Shown here: positions 12,653 to 25,600 of the stretch, piece after piece
How the letters are laid out: each line of letters begins with the position of its first letter
Position numbering within the stretch: position 1 is the stretch's first letter
NCBI GenBank assembly: GCA_030248065.1
Contig: JASAMV010004774.1
Span: 21,807 to 85,806 of the forward strand
Reading direction: 5' to 3'
DNA: 64,000 nucleotides
Origin: Rhynchonema sp. JSB1_4
Taxonomy: Eukaryota > Nematoda > Chromadorea > Monhysterida > Xyalidae
Made by a program: the position numbers and the translations under genes
Notes under the pieces: generated by a model
Seen by the model: only the letters and a program-made list of their open reading frames with translations
Told to the model about the DNA's origin: nothing
Databases searched by the model: none

Positions 12653-15600
12653 TCAGAATTTCCAAGCCGGTCGTTTCTCAATGGGCACTGGTTTTCGCCT
12701 GTCCGCTGATTGCCTGCTGGGCGACCGAACGTCACGTGACCCGCCACCGCCCTCGCTCGCTGGTTTGCGAATACCCGGCGCCGACGAACTGTAATGTGTA
12801 AGTTACATTGAGTTACACATATCACTTACATGTATAACGAAAATTCAGAATTTTAGTACCGTGCACGCGAAGCTACATACATAGGTAAAATCAACGCCGA
12901 TATATTCGAACGTATAATCTGTGAGCGATATCAAAACTTGACGATCGGAACATGTGGGTTTTGTTCACATTATGCAAACTGTAGGATTACTGTCGACAGT
13001 TTTAATTCCAATAAGCGCAAGGTTTAACGGGCTATAAGCAATGTAATATGTTTTTGGTTGCCCCGTTGGTAAACCAGCAGGCTCACCCATTGCCAGTGTG
13101 AATGTCACTCAGAGATCCCAAAAACACCATCGATTTACGAACTCAAAAGTTCAAGCAGTCAGTCACACAACCAAGACGGAGTCTGATGCCAAAATGCTCA
13201 CCAATTCGCCCAATTATACACCCAATGCACCCACCATGTCTGCAGGTCCACGTCACTGTCGGCTTCGGACCGTGGCGTTGGCGAGTGATCCCCAATCCTC
13301 AACTTCAATCGATGCTGTTTGCCACCTTGTGTCTGTTTGCCCGTGTCCATCGTCAACTGGTCAACCAGCGAATGCCATTTATCGACCAACGCCAAGTTCA
13401 CTGCTCGACGACAGATGCGTTGCTCACCTGTGCTGCCCTGAAATAGCAAGGGGAATCATGTTGTACTGGACCGATATAAAATTCGGTGCCGGGGCCCGGT
13501 CGGATCTGCCCCTGGTCACTGGAGTCTTTAATTCGGAGTTTTCGAAATTTACGGATGCAGGTCACGTAACCTGCAGTAGGTAAGAAAGACCGGGTTCAGC
13601 TCATCACGAACGGTTTTAGCATTTTTCCCAATAAATCTATTGTACCCTATCCCGAAACCTAACCCTTCGTTGTTGCGACTGTTGCGTCTGCTGTTGGTGC
13701 CTTGGTCCGTGCGCTGATTTTGTCCGCTGCGGGTCGCGCGTGTGCGTCTGTCCGCCGTCGCTGGCCGCCGTGGCCGCGTGCGACTGCAGCTGTTTCTCTT
13801 TGCTGCTCTCTTTCTCCTTTCGCAGTTGCTCCTGAAGTGTAATTGGATCAGGACCCCAGAACGTGTCGCTGCGCTGAGTATTGACCAGTTGACCTCTGGT
13901 TATCCGCATGAGTGGTTCCTACCTGGGGACACCACGTACAAAGAACCTCATTGTGGACGGAGAGAATTTCGGGTCACAAAAATTGAGCGGACTGGAACCT
14001 TTAAGGTCTTGATCAAGTCATCCTTTTCAGTCAACAATGTAGCGAGTGTGTCAATATCGTGTCCCACTGTTGTTTGTTCGCTGTCGGCTTCTGGTGTCTT
14101 GTCATGGTCGGGTTGCTGTGGCGCCTCGCCTTGATCGTCAGGCGCCGAGTCGACACCGGGCTCAGAACCGGGACTGCAGTCGGGCGACGCTGATGCATCC
14201 TAAAGTGCGAAATCGGAAGCCTAAAAATGGTTGAAAATCAAAAAAAGCTAACTGTACGGTGGTAAAAAATACGCATACATCATATAGAATTCCGAATCGA
14301 TTAGGGACGATCCTGTCACAATAAAGAGGGTGCACTGTAGAAAATGCCACGCACCTGTTCATCGGTCTCCGTTTCCTGCGTGCTGCTGGTCGGTGGTGCA
14401 CCAGCCTCATCAGTGTCGGCCATTAGCTCTTCATCATCAATTGAGTCCTGGATGACCAGCTCTTCACCGGTGCGATCCCTGAAGAAACGGAATGGATCCG
14501 ATAGGACATGGCCACAAATTCCTACAAAAACAATTTTGGGCGTGAGCCTAAACTGTGCTTGTTCAGCGTTCAGGTGTGAAAATGGGCCCAAACCTGATGT
14601 ATGCCTGAACTGAAATAACAATAACGACTTTTTGAGATCCAGCACCCCCACTAACTTGTACGTCATTTTCATCAATTCCACAGCGGACATCAACTTTGCC
14701 TCCCTCTCCCTCAATGTAGTCACCGCTTTGTCGTGCTCGGCCTTGAGTGACTCCAGGGCCCGTTCGTGTGCTTGCGCTTGTTGTTGCTCGCGTTTCCTGA
14801 AGAACAGAAGTGTTTGCGATTTTTTAGTACTTTTACACTGCATTGACTGAAAATTTCGTTCAGAATTATAATTACATAACGAAGTAACAAACTGATGCAC
14901 TCCACCCTGCAGACCCTAGTTGTGAAATCGACTCTGACCAGCAACTTTAGAAAATTCCGTTACAACCTTAACGACAGTGCCATCCATGTATGGGGCAATT
15001 TATGTAGTTCAAAATGTTGGGTCCCAACCCTGAGACCGTATACGTGCAGGGCAGACTGTCCTGAATCACAAGATCATGAAACATCAGCCAGCCTCCCTCG
15101 GAGCCAGTGCACCCACTTGACGTATTCGTCGGTTTTCCTGCCGAACGCACTGATTTCCTCCTGTTTCTGCTGCACCTCAGCATTTGACTCAGCCAACTCT
15201 GCTCGCAATCGGTCCACCTCTGACTGCATCGTGCCCACTGTTTCGTCCTTGCCCGCCATTTGGTCTTGCAACTCGCGCAGTTGCTTGATCGTGTCGGACA
15301 ACTGGAATATTGGCTGGGGAATTCGTGAATCCATGCATGCACATGTTGAGTTGAGAATTGGTCTCGCGACAGTGTAAAGGTCGGTGTCAAACTCGGTCAG
15401 TGTTAGCTGTTTCACACCGAGCTCTACACCCAACTCTTGTTTTTACACCGTTTCGAAAACTCCACTCCTGATCAGCTGAGGTTTCACAAGATTGAATCTG
15501 CCATTATTCTTTTCCCCATCGCAAGAATCCACAAATTATGTGATAACGATGGTTCACGCTCTTTCGTCCAGCCCACAACCCACTTTGGCATCCGATTCCT

Positions 15601-18600
15601 CTTTCTGCATTTGCAGCTGTTTCTCAAATGCCTCCACGTCAGCAACGTGGTTCTCAGCCGCAGCTTCACTGAATTTGGATCGCAATTCGCGCTCAATTTC
15701 ATCTGAAAAAGCTGATACTTCAATATTCGATTGTAGAATTCTGATGTTTGACCAACTCTTTCAAAAAAGATCGACAAACCTTTGAGCGCATTTTCACGCT
15801 GCTGCAGCTCCTCGATTTTCCTGTCCCGCTCCTCCAAATCCCGCTTGAGTGACTCGATACCCTCGGCGCTCGAAACGGCGATGTCAAGGTCTCGTTGCAG
15901 TCTTAAATATCGAATTAAACATCATCAATTAACTTGTTGACGATTTGCGTCAACGATCAAACAATTAGCCCTAATCTCTCAACCCACCGTTCAATCGTGG
16001 CCTCCAAATCTCTCAATTTTCCTTCATCCACATGCGGGTCCTCCGCATGTCTTAACTCGACATCAGGCTCGCTCGGAGGGGCAGTCGGTGGGAAACCTTA
16101 GATGAATATGTAGTTAGTGAGAGATTCAGAATGCCCAGACCATTCATAGTATGACAACAACAGTGGTAGCTTTTCTTGAAACGCCCCGTCCAGGTTTTCG
16201 AAACCGACACCCCTCATGGTTAAGGTATACCTTTAGTACCTTCATTATCGGTGCCACTGGTGACCTTCTGAGTCAATTCAATGATCAGTGTTTGTCTTCT
16301 GTTCAACTCTACTTGTGCGTCATCCAGTTCTTGTCGTAGATTGCCCGCTTTGCCAATCAATTCATTCACGTGCTGACTGGTGCTGTGCAACACTTTGTCC
16401 TTGTTCTCCAGCTGCAAATGTTGGACGTGGAAAGTGCGTGAAATACTAACATCTGCTTTCTGCCCACAAATGTGAATTGTACGGCGTGGGTTCTCGACCG
16501 TCTGTTCTTACAGACATGTGGTGCAAAGGTCATCGTCAGTGCATACGATGGCCACCATGTGAACTCAAACGCACACGTGAGCTGGTGTATTGTAAGTATA
16601 GATGCAGCTGCGAAAAACTGTATAAAACATTGTGACGGTGCGCATCTGACGAACCTCTCTCTTCAACTTTGTCACCAATTCCCCATTTCCAATGCCAGTG
16701 TGTTGTGGCGTAGTGTTGATCACCACTGGTTGTTTCTCTTGGCCACTAGCACCTGAAACATTTTGCTTATCTGATTAACGTTAATGCACACCCTTTTCAT
16801 ATACCGGAGCTCCATACCGTTTTGTTGTGTGCCCGTCTGCAGCACCGAATGCAGTTTGGTTCTCAACGACTGCACTTCCTCTTCGAGCGACTCGTTCTCG
16901 ATTTTGATCGCGTGCACTTCCGAATCGTAATCGGCCTCGAACTTCTGCGATATTATTCAAAATAGTAATTATTATTGGCTGCCTGATTTTGCCATGTTTG
17001 GTGACCTGCTCGTACTCGCAATACATACTTCAGCATGGCAGTTTTCTACGGTTCATGTATGTTCAAGTACATACATACATACAAGCTGAAGAGGAGTTAG
17101 TAATGTTCAATTCAAATGCATTCTGCGTTTATAGTGAGTGGTGACGCTATCGACACAAGGCATTTTCGGACCACAATATTCGTTTGGTAGGATAGCTGAC
17201 AGTGAAGCAGGACGGTTTCTTCAAAAGCAAGAGGAAAGATTTTTAGAAACGGTCGTTGTGCAGATCCCTCAGTCAGTCCCACTTGATGTTTCAAGGCACT
17301 CACACCTGCTCCGGACAGACCTGTCGCAACTGGTCCCGCTCGCTAGACACTTTCTCATCGAAGTTCTCTTTCAATTCATTGTAGGCTTGTTCGATTTCAT
17401 CCAGTTTTCGACCGAGTTCCCGTCGAATTGTGAACTCTCGCTCGTCAGCCGCCGTGCGTTCCTTGAGAATTCAGGCAATATCGGAATTGTGAAATATCAG
17501 TGGTAGACATGGATAGCCAACCTGTTCAAGTCGCTTTTCGTACGCTTCTTTGGTCACTTCTTTCTCTTTCGTAACCGTTTCCAAAACCTGAAAAGACAGG
17601 AAAGAGATTCTCGTTTTGAACCGAATTATTCTGACATTCCGGTTTGGTAACACGGTCGACATTTTTGTAAGTGAACTAGTGTTCGCTTCTGTGGGTTTAG
17701 ACTCCAATCGTGATTCTATGGTAAAAATACATAGAATAGCGTACCGCTTCGAGCGCCTGCACTTGCGAGATGTTCAACTGCGCCTGAGTGTCCGACTGAC
17801 TCTCCAGATTCTGTCGTTCGTTCTCCAAAAAGCACACTTTGTTCTTCAGCCATTTCACTTCACCCTGCAGCTCTTGGATGACGGTCTCGAGTTTGGTCTT
17901 GGCCGCTTGCATTATGCTGATCATGTCTGGAAAAAAGAATGGATTTTATTTTAAAATTAAAAATTAAAAAATTAAATTAAGAAAAGAAAACCTACTGGAT
18001 TTCCTGGTCAGTTGCTCTTCCTGCTCCTGATGCTTCACTTTATGTTCCTCAAATTCAACGGTGATTTCGCGCAGTTTTCGAAGAGCGTCGTCATTTTCGT
18101 TGCGCGCCTCACGCAACTGCAAGAGGCACTATTCAGTCACATTGAAGCGATTCTATACTTTGGTTTGATGTTTGTGATTTGTACATCATGTACATACTTT
18201 TCGGTTGTCCGTTTCCACCTGGCACCATGTATACATACGATACAGTAGCTCATATGCGCATGCACCACAAGGCCCCTATGATGCCAAAGACACATTGCTG
18301 CTGGTGGAAAAAAAGCGTGAAATTTTATTGTGTGCCCTGAGGCAAAGCCCATCTTTGAGCTGTTCTGTATCTTACAGTGTGGTTTGTGCAGTGCTGGTGA
18401 GTGCCCCCCAACCCAACCTCATGACTAATGGCTTCACATTGCGCCTGTTTCTCTTCCAATCGTGCTTCGAGCGCAGCGACCTCGAATTTGCATTTGCTCA
18501 ATTCCTCCTTGCTGTGCGCAAACTGTTGTTTCAACTCCTCCAGCCGATCACGAAAGTCTTCTTGTCTGCAAATATAGTGTTGTTTGATACAGTCCAGCCC

Positions 18601-21600
18601 CTAGGTATGTACCTATGTATTGTAGATGCCAGAGTGATTCACAACGAACCCTCACTACCCCATTCAGCACCCATGTTCCCTCACGAGGTCTCACCTGGCA
18701 ATCAATTCCTCTTTGAGCGCCTCCTCGTGGTCCCTAAGTGCTTCCAACTCCTTCGAATACAACGCCTTGGCAGCACTCAGCTCCGTTTCATAGAGCGATT
18801 GGGCGCGACGTAGTTTCGACTCAAACGTGTCCCCGACGCGCTCCTTTTCCATTCGCAGCGCTTTTCGTTCTTCTTCCAAACGTTGGATCTCGAGCATGTA
18901 CCTGTGTGTGTGAAACATCGACGGCTGGTCAGCAGTTTGTCTTATTTCCTTGTATAATCAGGCAAAATACTGGAATTCTTAGACCAACTTTTGTTCCAAA
19001 TTCAACAACTGCGATTCGGACATGCGCTGTTCGAGCAGTTGAATCTCCTTCTGGTGTTCCTTGCGCAGTTTGTCCAATGCCTGCTCCTTCTCGGCTTGAA
19101 AACGCTCCTGGAAAGCGAAACATCACATTTAGGACTGAGATCATAGTCTAAGAAGGCAAAGAAAGCCTGTTCCGCGGTTAAACCGGATGGGTACACTGTA
19201 GTTCAGGTTCAGGCATCAGCCTTATAGTTCAGGACTAAAGCCTGACTCAAGCCGTTTTCAGGCCTATAAACTTCGCAGCCTGACCTGCAACGACGCGAAC
19301 TGCTTCATTCGTTCGTCAAAGTCTTTCTTCGCGACCAAGACATCCTCGCTCAACGAGATGATCTTCCCCGAGTATTCAGCCTCCAACTTTCGTTCCCGCT
19401 CCGCCACCCGTTCGCGATATTCGGCAAATGTGCCCATTACGTTCGTTTTCTGGCGTTCGTACTCGGCAACCGTGTCTGCATGTGTGAGATTTGGAATGTT
19501 AGTGCTGTGCGCATGAAGTTGTCCACATGCGCACTGCACTGCTTGCTGCATACTGGCAAACACGCTGCACAAATATTGCCAACGGTATCAAATGCGGTGA
19601 TCGGGGTGTGTGCACACAGTAGCACAGTTGTGTCCAGAGACCAGATGAACCAGTTCCGATCACATCAATGGGTCTAGAGAGACCAATCCGAACACCAATT
19701 TTGACACTGCATGATAACCTCGGTGTGCATGAAATCGATATCATGCGCAAGCTACAAAATTTCAATTTCATCCCCCATTGCTAAAAAACGGTATTGTGTG
19801 ACCATGAAACATCTTCACGCACCTTCCAACGCCTGTATCTTCTGTTTCAATTCAGTTTCACTGTGGAATCCGCCCAGCGTCACGCTGCCGAATGGACCAG
19901 CGCCACCACTGGGTGATCGGAACTCGGAACTGCTCAGCACCTGTGAATAGTACTATGTTTTCCATTGAGATTAATTAGGGTTTGTTTTTTATTTTACCAT
20001 ATCGATATGCATTACAAAGCAGATGTGTGAGTTATACACTGACCAGGCTCAGCCTGGCGTCCGAAATCTGACTGTGATTCATGAGAGCGACGTTATGGTA
20101 TGAAAACGGAATGGCAGCTTCGATGCTTATAGTGTTTTTAAATTGAAACATCACCCATTGTTGCCACACTCACCGAACTGGTGCGTGAACTGAACGGTGC
20201 ACCGAATCGATGCCGGGCCAGTGCAGGACTGCCCACCGCCGTGCTGTCGGGTGAACCTGAATTATCAAGCACACTGTCAGAATGCAACACGACTTCTTGT
20301 GTCGATACAGTGACTTTCTGTGCCTGATGTTTGCACAATGGGGTGAGTTGAGACAATCTGTGCGTGGCATGTTATGCATGGTGCTGTTGCAGTCACCCGC
20401 CGATACTGAGGGAATTCAAACTGTATTATACATTCGTGCACTCAGTAACATTTTTTATGATTCTGCTAACTTACAGTGTTTCTGACGTCGCGAAGCTGCA
20501 AAATGTTTGGCCATCATTTTCTGCTATCTGACAGAACGTGCAGCCCCGCGATGAGACCAGAGGAGCACAATTTCTTATCTTTCAAACCTAAGAACGATAT
20601 TCAGTCGTTTGAAAAAGCTACATATTTGCGGCTGTCAAAAATGTTTGTATTCTATGTACAGTTGTTTATACATGACTATTCAACAACGTCGTAATCAAAC
20701 ACCTACCGTAATCCCTATCATTATGCGTTGTCGGATGACTGGTGCTCAATGACAGAGACGCGATCGCAGCGTTGGGCCAGGGCACAATGTCGGCCGGCCG
20801 GGAAGACTGAAGACCCTGACCCCCTGATGTTGCAAGGGGTGGACTGGTTTGTTGGGGTTGAGCCGGGTCCGGTGGTCGCGGACTGCGACTGGCGTGACGC
20901 GGACTACGCGTGCCGCAAAGGTTCGTCTCCTGCGAGTGAGGTACGAATAGGTTGGTACAATATGGGCATTAACTGACATCATTGGCGCTCAATATACATC
21001 AATATATCATTTCATGGTTCCATTTCGATCCCCCGTTTGGATTCAGAACATCAGTACTGCTCGTTTATGGGGATAAGTTTTGGGGTTGACAACAAGAATA
21101 TTACAGATATTGAGCGCCCCACACATGCCGAAACGTTCACCAAAACGTACCACCCAATCGGACCAATTGGGGCCCACCTGCGGTCTGGGTGACGCGGTCC
21201 GGCCAAGATGTGCCATCAGCGTTGGACTGCGCTCCTCGCTCTCAACGGGCGATACCTGTTTGAGTATGCGCGGGAAATTTGAATGTTGAAATCTGCCTCC
21301 CTATACGTTCTTTCTCAAAACCTCTGCGTGAAACATCACGCAGCACGCAGACTGTGGCAAAGTTTGAACCTACATACATAGCAAGGGCAAGTGCCAACCT
21401 GCATGCATGTCGTGTACTCGATACTGCGGCTCGACTTTATTTTATTTTTCATGCGATTCAAGCTCATATTTGGAAGCAATTTAGGACTTTAGCAATTAAA
21501 AGCGGGGTGATTCAGGTGATTTGAAGTCGGAAAATCATACCCGTACCAAAAAAGAATAAAGCAAAATTCAAGAGACCGTGGCTTTCAAAACATCCAAAAA

Positions 21601-22023
21601 TGCTTTCTGGGCGCACGCTCATAACAATTTCCGGTCTTGTCGAACATATCCGGTCAGAGACAAGGACATAAATCAGTAAATAAATTTAAAATAAAGCTCA
21701 GCCAGCTCATAAACATCAGGAGATTTGTTTTCCCGGATAACAGATGCGGTGTTTTCATGAGACAAAAATGTTGTGTTGTTCATCTGACCCAGAAAGCATC
21801 GCGATGTAGACTGTATGCATGTACTTGCAGTGTGATCGAATCAGATATTTAGGATGGGGAAACCGTTGGATGTTAATTAGACGAAAAATCTCTTAATGAA
21901 AAACTATGTAGTTTCATCATTTCTGTCTTACTTCCTGGTCACCCAAGTAAAAAACTACGCAAGACAACAGGGCGCGTGCAATAAAACGTCACCCACCCGT
22001 TCTCGGAAAAGTCTGTCGCTCAT
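12653..22023 (-). CDS. FAM184: FAM184-family coiled-coil protein, complete 27-exon gene
   Basis: A poorly characterised, animal-conserved coiled-coil protein. The model gives 3699 nt, 1232 residues; human FAM184A is about 1140. Exons in coding order: 22023-21997, 21255-21178, 20929-20707, 20256-20174, 20067-20044, 19940-19823, 19475-19285, 19107-18989, 18901-18695, 18565-18418, 18116-17996, 17926-17745, 17587-17522, 17461-17306, 16944-16818, 16752-16655, 16411-16231, 16096-15988, 15901-15780, 15702-15584, 15301-15117, 14796-14656, 14478-14355, 14199-13999, 13873-13664, 13437-13235, 12788-12653. All phases agree. Residues 1-170 are Ser/Pro-rich; 175-940 are coiled coil. Family matches are SETELKQKIQALE and VMGTFAEYRERVAE (like EFEAYKHRVED), KLRRAQSLYETEL (like KLNKAQSFYEREL), and IDTLATLLTEKDDLIKTL (like ITELKAMLTERDQIIKKL). 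The basic tail ends RPAWKF. Exon 17 could end at 16240 instead of 16231. Confidence 0.85.
20044..20067 (-). CDS. FAM184: 24-nt microexon of the FAM184 gene
   Basis: This exon encodes ISDARLSL between the N-terminal Ser-rich exon and the first family-conserved exon. It is needed neither for frame (24 nt, phase 0 both sides) nor by homology, but it has a good acceptor and a GTCAGT donor. Using the nearer AG instead gives 28 nt and brings the next exon to a stop, which supports the 24-nt form. Confidence 0.5.
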
Positions 22024-25000
22024 GTTGCTGGTGATTACGTGTGTCGTTGAAATCCAATAATTTTGCGGCCGCAACTACATAACAACTCGGCCGAAGCAAT
22101 AATCGTTAAAAAATCGTCGAATACGAGCGAAAAAATATAGTTGGATGGAGGTGGTGTGAAAAAGTTTGTGTTTTATTGGACGGCGCCAATTGGCGTTGAG
22201 GGGGTGCAAATTGAGCGAATTATGGCCTTTCGCTCTCGCTCTCTGAAACACAAAATGAAAGAATGAAGCGCAAAAGGCTTACAATGATGCATTTGAAAAC
22301 ATGTTGGGTCCCGAAAGTGATCACAATCTGCCAAAAAGTGCAGGCAGAACCCCGAAATCACAATCCATCCGCAAATATAGTTTGGTGACACGCTCATCCG
22401 CACAGAGGGCCATCAAAAGGCTGGTCAAAAAATAAATGGTCTTTTCGGTTTTGCGACAGGCCGTAATGGGTGTAAACGTCAGCGTTATTTTGACACCGAA
22501 TCATAGGTTAGGTATACCTTATGATATGGGCAACGACCTATGAGCTAATGACGTCAATAAAATACGGCACAACAACAAAGCTCTATGTCATATTAGCTGA
22601 GGCCACGTCCGGTCAGAGCCAGAGGCTGGTGACACAAAAAAGTGTCCCGGTTACAGAATGTTGTGCAACAGTTGGTTCAGTTTGTGCGCACGAAGTTTTG
22701 GATCAAGAGCTGGATTGTTTGGTTGGACCATGAACTTCAATGGATTGGATTATCGGACATTTCAAATTCAAACATTCGGGCTTGATGACAAAGCCTTGCA
22801 CACTTTTTTTGAGATTGAACAAAATTTTATCGATAACCTATGCTCATAGAATATTTACACATGATTTGATTGTGAAAGTTTGCGACAAGTTTACGGAATA
22901 GTCGGCACGAAAATTAAAGTCCGATTGTCCAGCAAGACAGTCAAATTCATTTTGTCACAGATATTTGGTCACGTTGAGCGACTGTGATGCGTTGCATCCA
23001 GGTGAGACACACATTGACCCTCGACACCATACCCTACATGGCAGATTGTTGGGTTCGAAAACGATTGTGGGGGTTCCGGAAGCAAAACTCAGCAAACGGA
23101 TTTGATTCAATGGCGCTCATTTAACACCATTGCACAATGCGCCCACATTTCGACAGCCCAAAGTTCACAGGAACTTGAAATTGAGATAGGCTAGAGTTAA
23201 GACAAGAAGAAGGTATGTATGGCTTTATGAAAAAACCGGAAAACGTGTCCCAGATTTGGATAGTTGAAATCTGAGCCCAACGATGAAAACTAACGCCCGC
23301 TATTAGCAGAAACGCTTAAGGAACGGTGCCACGAGGTAACACTACCACGAGCTGCGCGTGCACCAGAAAGTCAACTTTTCTCAGTGGGGCCAGTTTTCTG
23401 CTTTTTTCAATCTTTAATCCTTGACCCCAAACATCCGCTGGACCCAATAACTTTCTTCGTCAGACTGTTCCAAACCGCAAAACTTCAATGTGCCAACCTT
23501 ACATGCCAACCACCCGGCCCCAAAACTCGGTCAGTGAGGCCACAATAAGGAAGGCGCAGCTGCCACCCAAAGTTGAACTTTGGCTGCCACAGTCCGTGTG
23601 GGCTGTCAACAAAAGGCGCACACGTTGAAAACGCGAGGGTTCAACAAAGGTTACAAGAACATTGGTTGGAGGTATAGATTAACGTGGGACCAAATGCATT
23701 TCCGCTGAAATCAAGTTTGATCTAGTTTTAGGCTTTGATCGGACTGGGCTTTAGCCGCATCCTCAAGTCCAGGCCCCAAGCGAAAGGGCACGTGTTTTAC
23801 ACAAAAATCTGACATTTGGAAGACCGCATTTTTGTCCCATTTTCAAATCAACCCCTTTGTACCGTATACCGATCCGGATATCGCGTGCGCATTATGACGC
23901 CGTGGCAACTGTTTTGGCCTTTTCATTCACACTTCGGGACGGGCCTGCTATCCCTTGGATACTAAGGTAAGATGAAGTTTTGGGACCTAAAACTGAACAC
24001 ACACTGTTTATGGGGGACTTTGGTTCATTGCAGAGCTATGTATGTATGTATAGCGCACGTATAGCAAACGAATAAGATTTGCGTATAAAAGTTGTATAAT
24101 TTTCTCCACAACAACGAACGTCTGTATATTTGAATAAAGAGCCGCCCCCAGAAGTTTTATTGGCATAATATAATTTCAGTGTAAGGTTGTGCTGGCTTTG
24201 GCTTGCCCTTGAGGTCACGAGCAGGCATTCACGGGAACATTACACGAAATTTTAACTGTTTCATTCTTGGTCTCAATGGTGCGCGTCTTGACAAAATTCA
24301 ACACGAACCATACTTCAATGATTTTCCAAAGAGATCGATAGTATCGGCTTTTTTTGGCAAGAATTACATAATTCCCAAACTCACAAGGATCGAAAAATGT
24401 ACTTAATCAATGTCACAGGGCGGCTACTGTAACCCGGTTGCTTCCTACCCACGCAAATCGCGTAAAGTATTGGGTGTCATTAGTTCACAAAAGGTTCTCA
24501 AGTGAGGGGAACCCAATAACAATGGTCGGGGCCCAGTTTGGCCCACTTTTCACATATTTGCACTGTTTTTCTGTTCCCCGCTCGTTATCCTAACCACTTT
24601 CCTTATTGTCAAGGTTGAGGTCAGGCTATGAGAAGCGTGCGTTTCGCCGCCCTGGCATCAACATCATCTGTCAAAAAGTTCCCCATGCCGGGTCCAAAAG
24701 AGTCCTTTTTCAAGATCGACGTTTCCGCTTTGTGAAAAATTAAGCAAAAGAAATTAACTGCTGGCTCATTGCACGCAGGGGTTCGCTAGTGCCTATATGT
24801 ATTTCTCAGGATAGGGTACGAAACATTCGACAATAAACTGATTTGATTGCGTTATGTTTCATGTTCAATATAATGAGCACATCTGATGTACTGTACTTGA
24901 AACAAACTTGAAACTACAAACTTGAAATACACAGATAGCGATTATCATCACGATTCAAAAACAAACGTTCCCCACAGCAGAGCTAACATGGCTGAACCAG

Positions 25001-25037
25001 AAGTAAAAGCAAGTTGTAGTTGTAAAAGTGGACGCAG
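22024..25037. other. Upstream flank of FAM184, no gene seen
   Basis: About 3 kb without a supportable gene. It should hold the FAM184 promoter and 5' UTR. The only discrete element noted is a perfect TGACGTCA at 22549-22556. Short open frames here lack splice context or recognisable content. Confidence 0.45.
22549..22556. promoter_or_regulatory. CRE-like palindrome upstream of FAM184
   Basis: The perfect 8-bp TGACGTCA lies 526 bp upstream of the inferred FAM184 start codon at 22023. This is the consensus CREB/ATF site. The same octamer also occurs in coding sequence at about 4415 and at 32242, so its presence alone is weak evidence. Confidence 0.2.
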
Positions 25038-25600
25038 TCATGAAAACTGGAGCTCCTCAAAATGGGTCTGGTTCTGGTGTCGTGCGCGTTTTTTATGCAA
25101 GCTCAATGCTCCGTAGGACGTGCATTTATGCCCACATTCAACGCACGCAAAAGGTTTGTAGCCCGAGTGAAGTCTTGCATGTTCGGTGAGACGATAAGCC
25201 ACTTTGAATGCAGCGCCGCATTGTGAACATTTGAATGGCCGGTGATCGGAGTGAACACGCGAATGGTTTCCAATCGTCTTTGATCGGCACATTTATAATC
25301 TTTATAATCACAGTCGGGACACTTTACTGAATTCACTGCCATGTGAACTGCTTGATTCACACTCAAAACGCTGTTTTGATTGAACGCGGCATCGCACTGT
25401 GAACATTTGAATGGTCTGAGATCGGAGTGAACTCCTTTTTCGTGCTTGGTTCGACCGTACGCAGTTTTGAATGCTGATTCACATTGTGGACATTTGAATG
25501 GTCGATATGATCGGAATCGGAGTGAACACGCGAATGGTTTTTCAGCAGTCTTTTGTTCACGCATTCTCGTAATCGCATTCTGGGCATTTGAATGATTTCT
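25038..25600 (-). pseudogene. C2H2 zinc-finger array, frameshifted
   Basis: Several C2H2 fingers are readable but not in one frame. The 3' part (25292-25038) has an intact frame with PFKCSQCGAAF...H....H and PFACVECGHKC...H.....H and ends in a stop. The middle part is in another frame (PFKCPQCESAF, PFKCSQCDAAF). Two fingers of the type CPECDY/CPDCDY (about 25585 and 25315) lose frame before their His pair; the His half (NHSRVHSD) is then read in a different frame. Linkers fit the usual spacing to the next finger (about 28 residues). Repeated frameshifts with no splice sites argue for a pseudogene. It would otherwise be a DNA-binding protein. Confidence 0.6.

Noticed and set aside
12641..12802. 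54-codon + strand frame
   Set aside because: It overlaps the last FAM184 exon, which fits frame, phase and the family's short C-terminal end on the other strand.
13742..14134. 130-codon + strand frame with a signal-peptide-like Leu/Phe start
   Set aside because: It is antisense to FAM184 exons 24 and 25; the hydrophobic run is the complement of Gln/Lys/Glu-rich coding sequence.
17067..17083. TACA tetranucleotide runs here and near 24.04 and 56.22 kb as functional sites
   Set aside because: Simple slippage repeats common in many invertebrate genomes, with no consistent position relative to genes.
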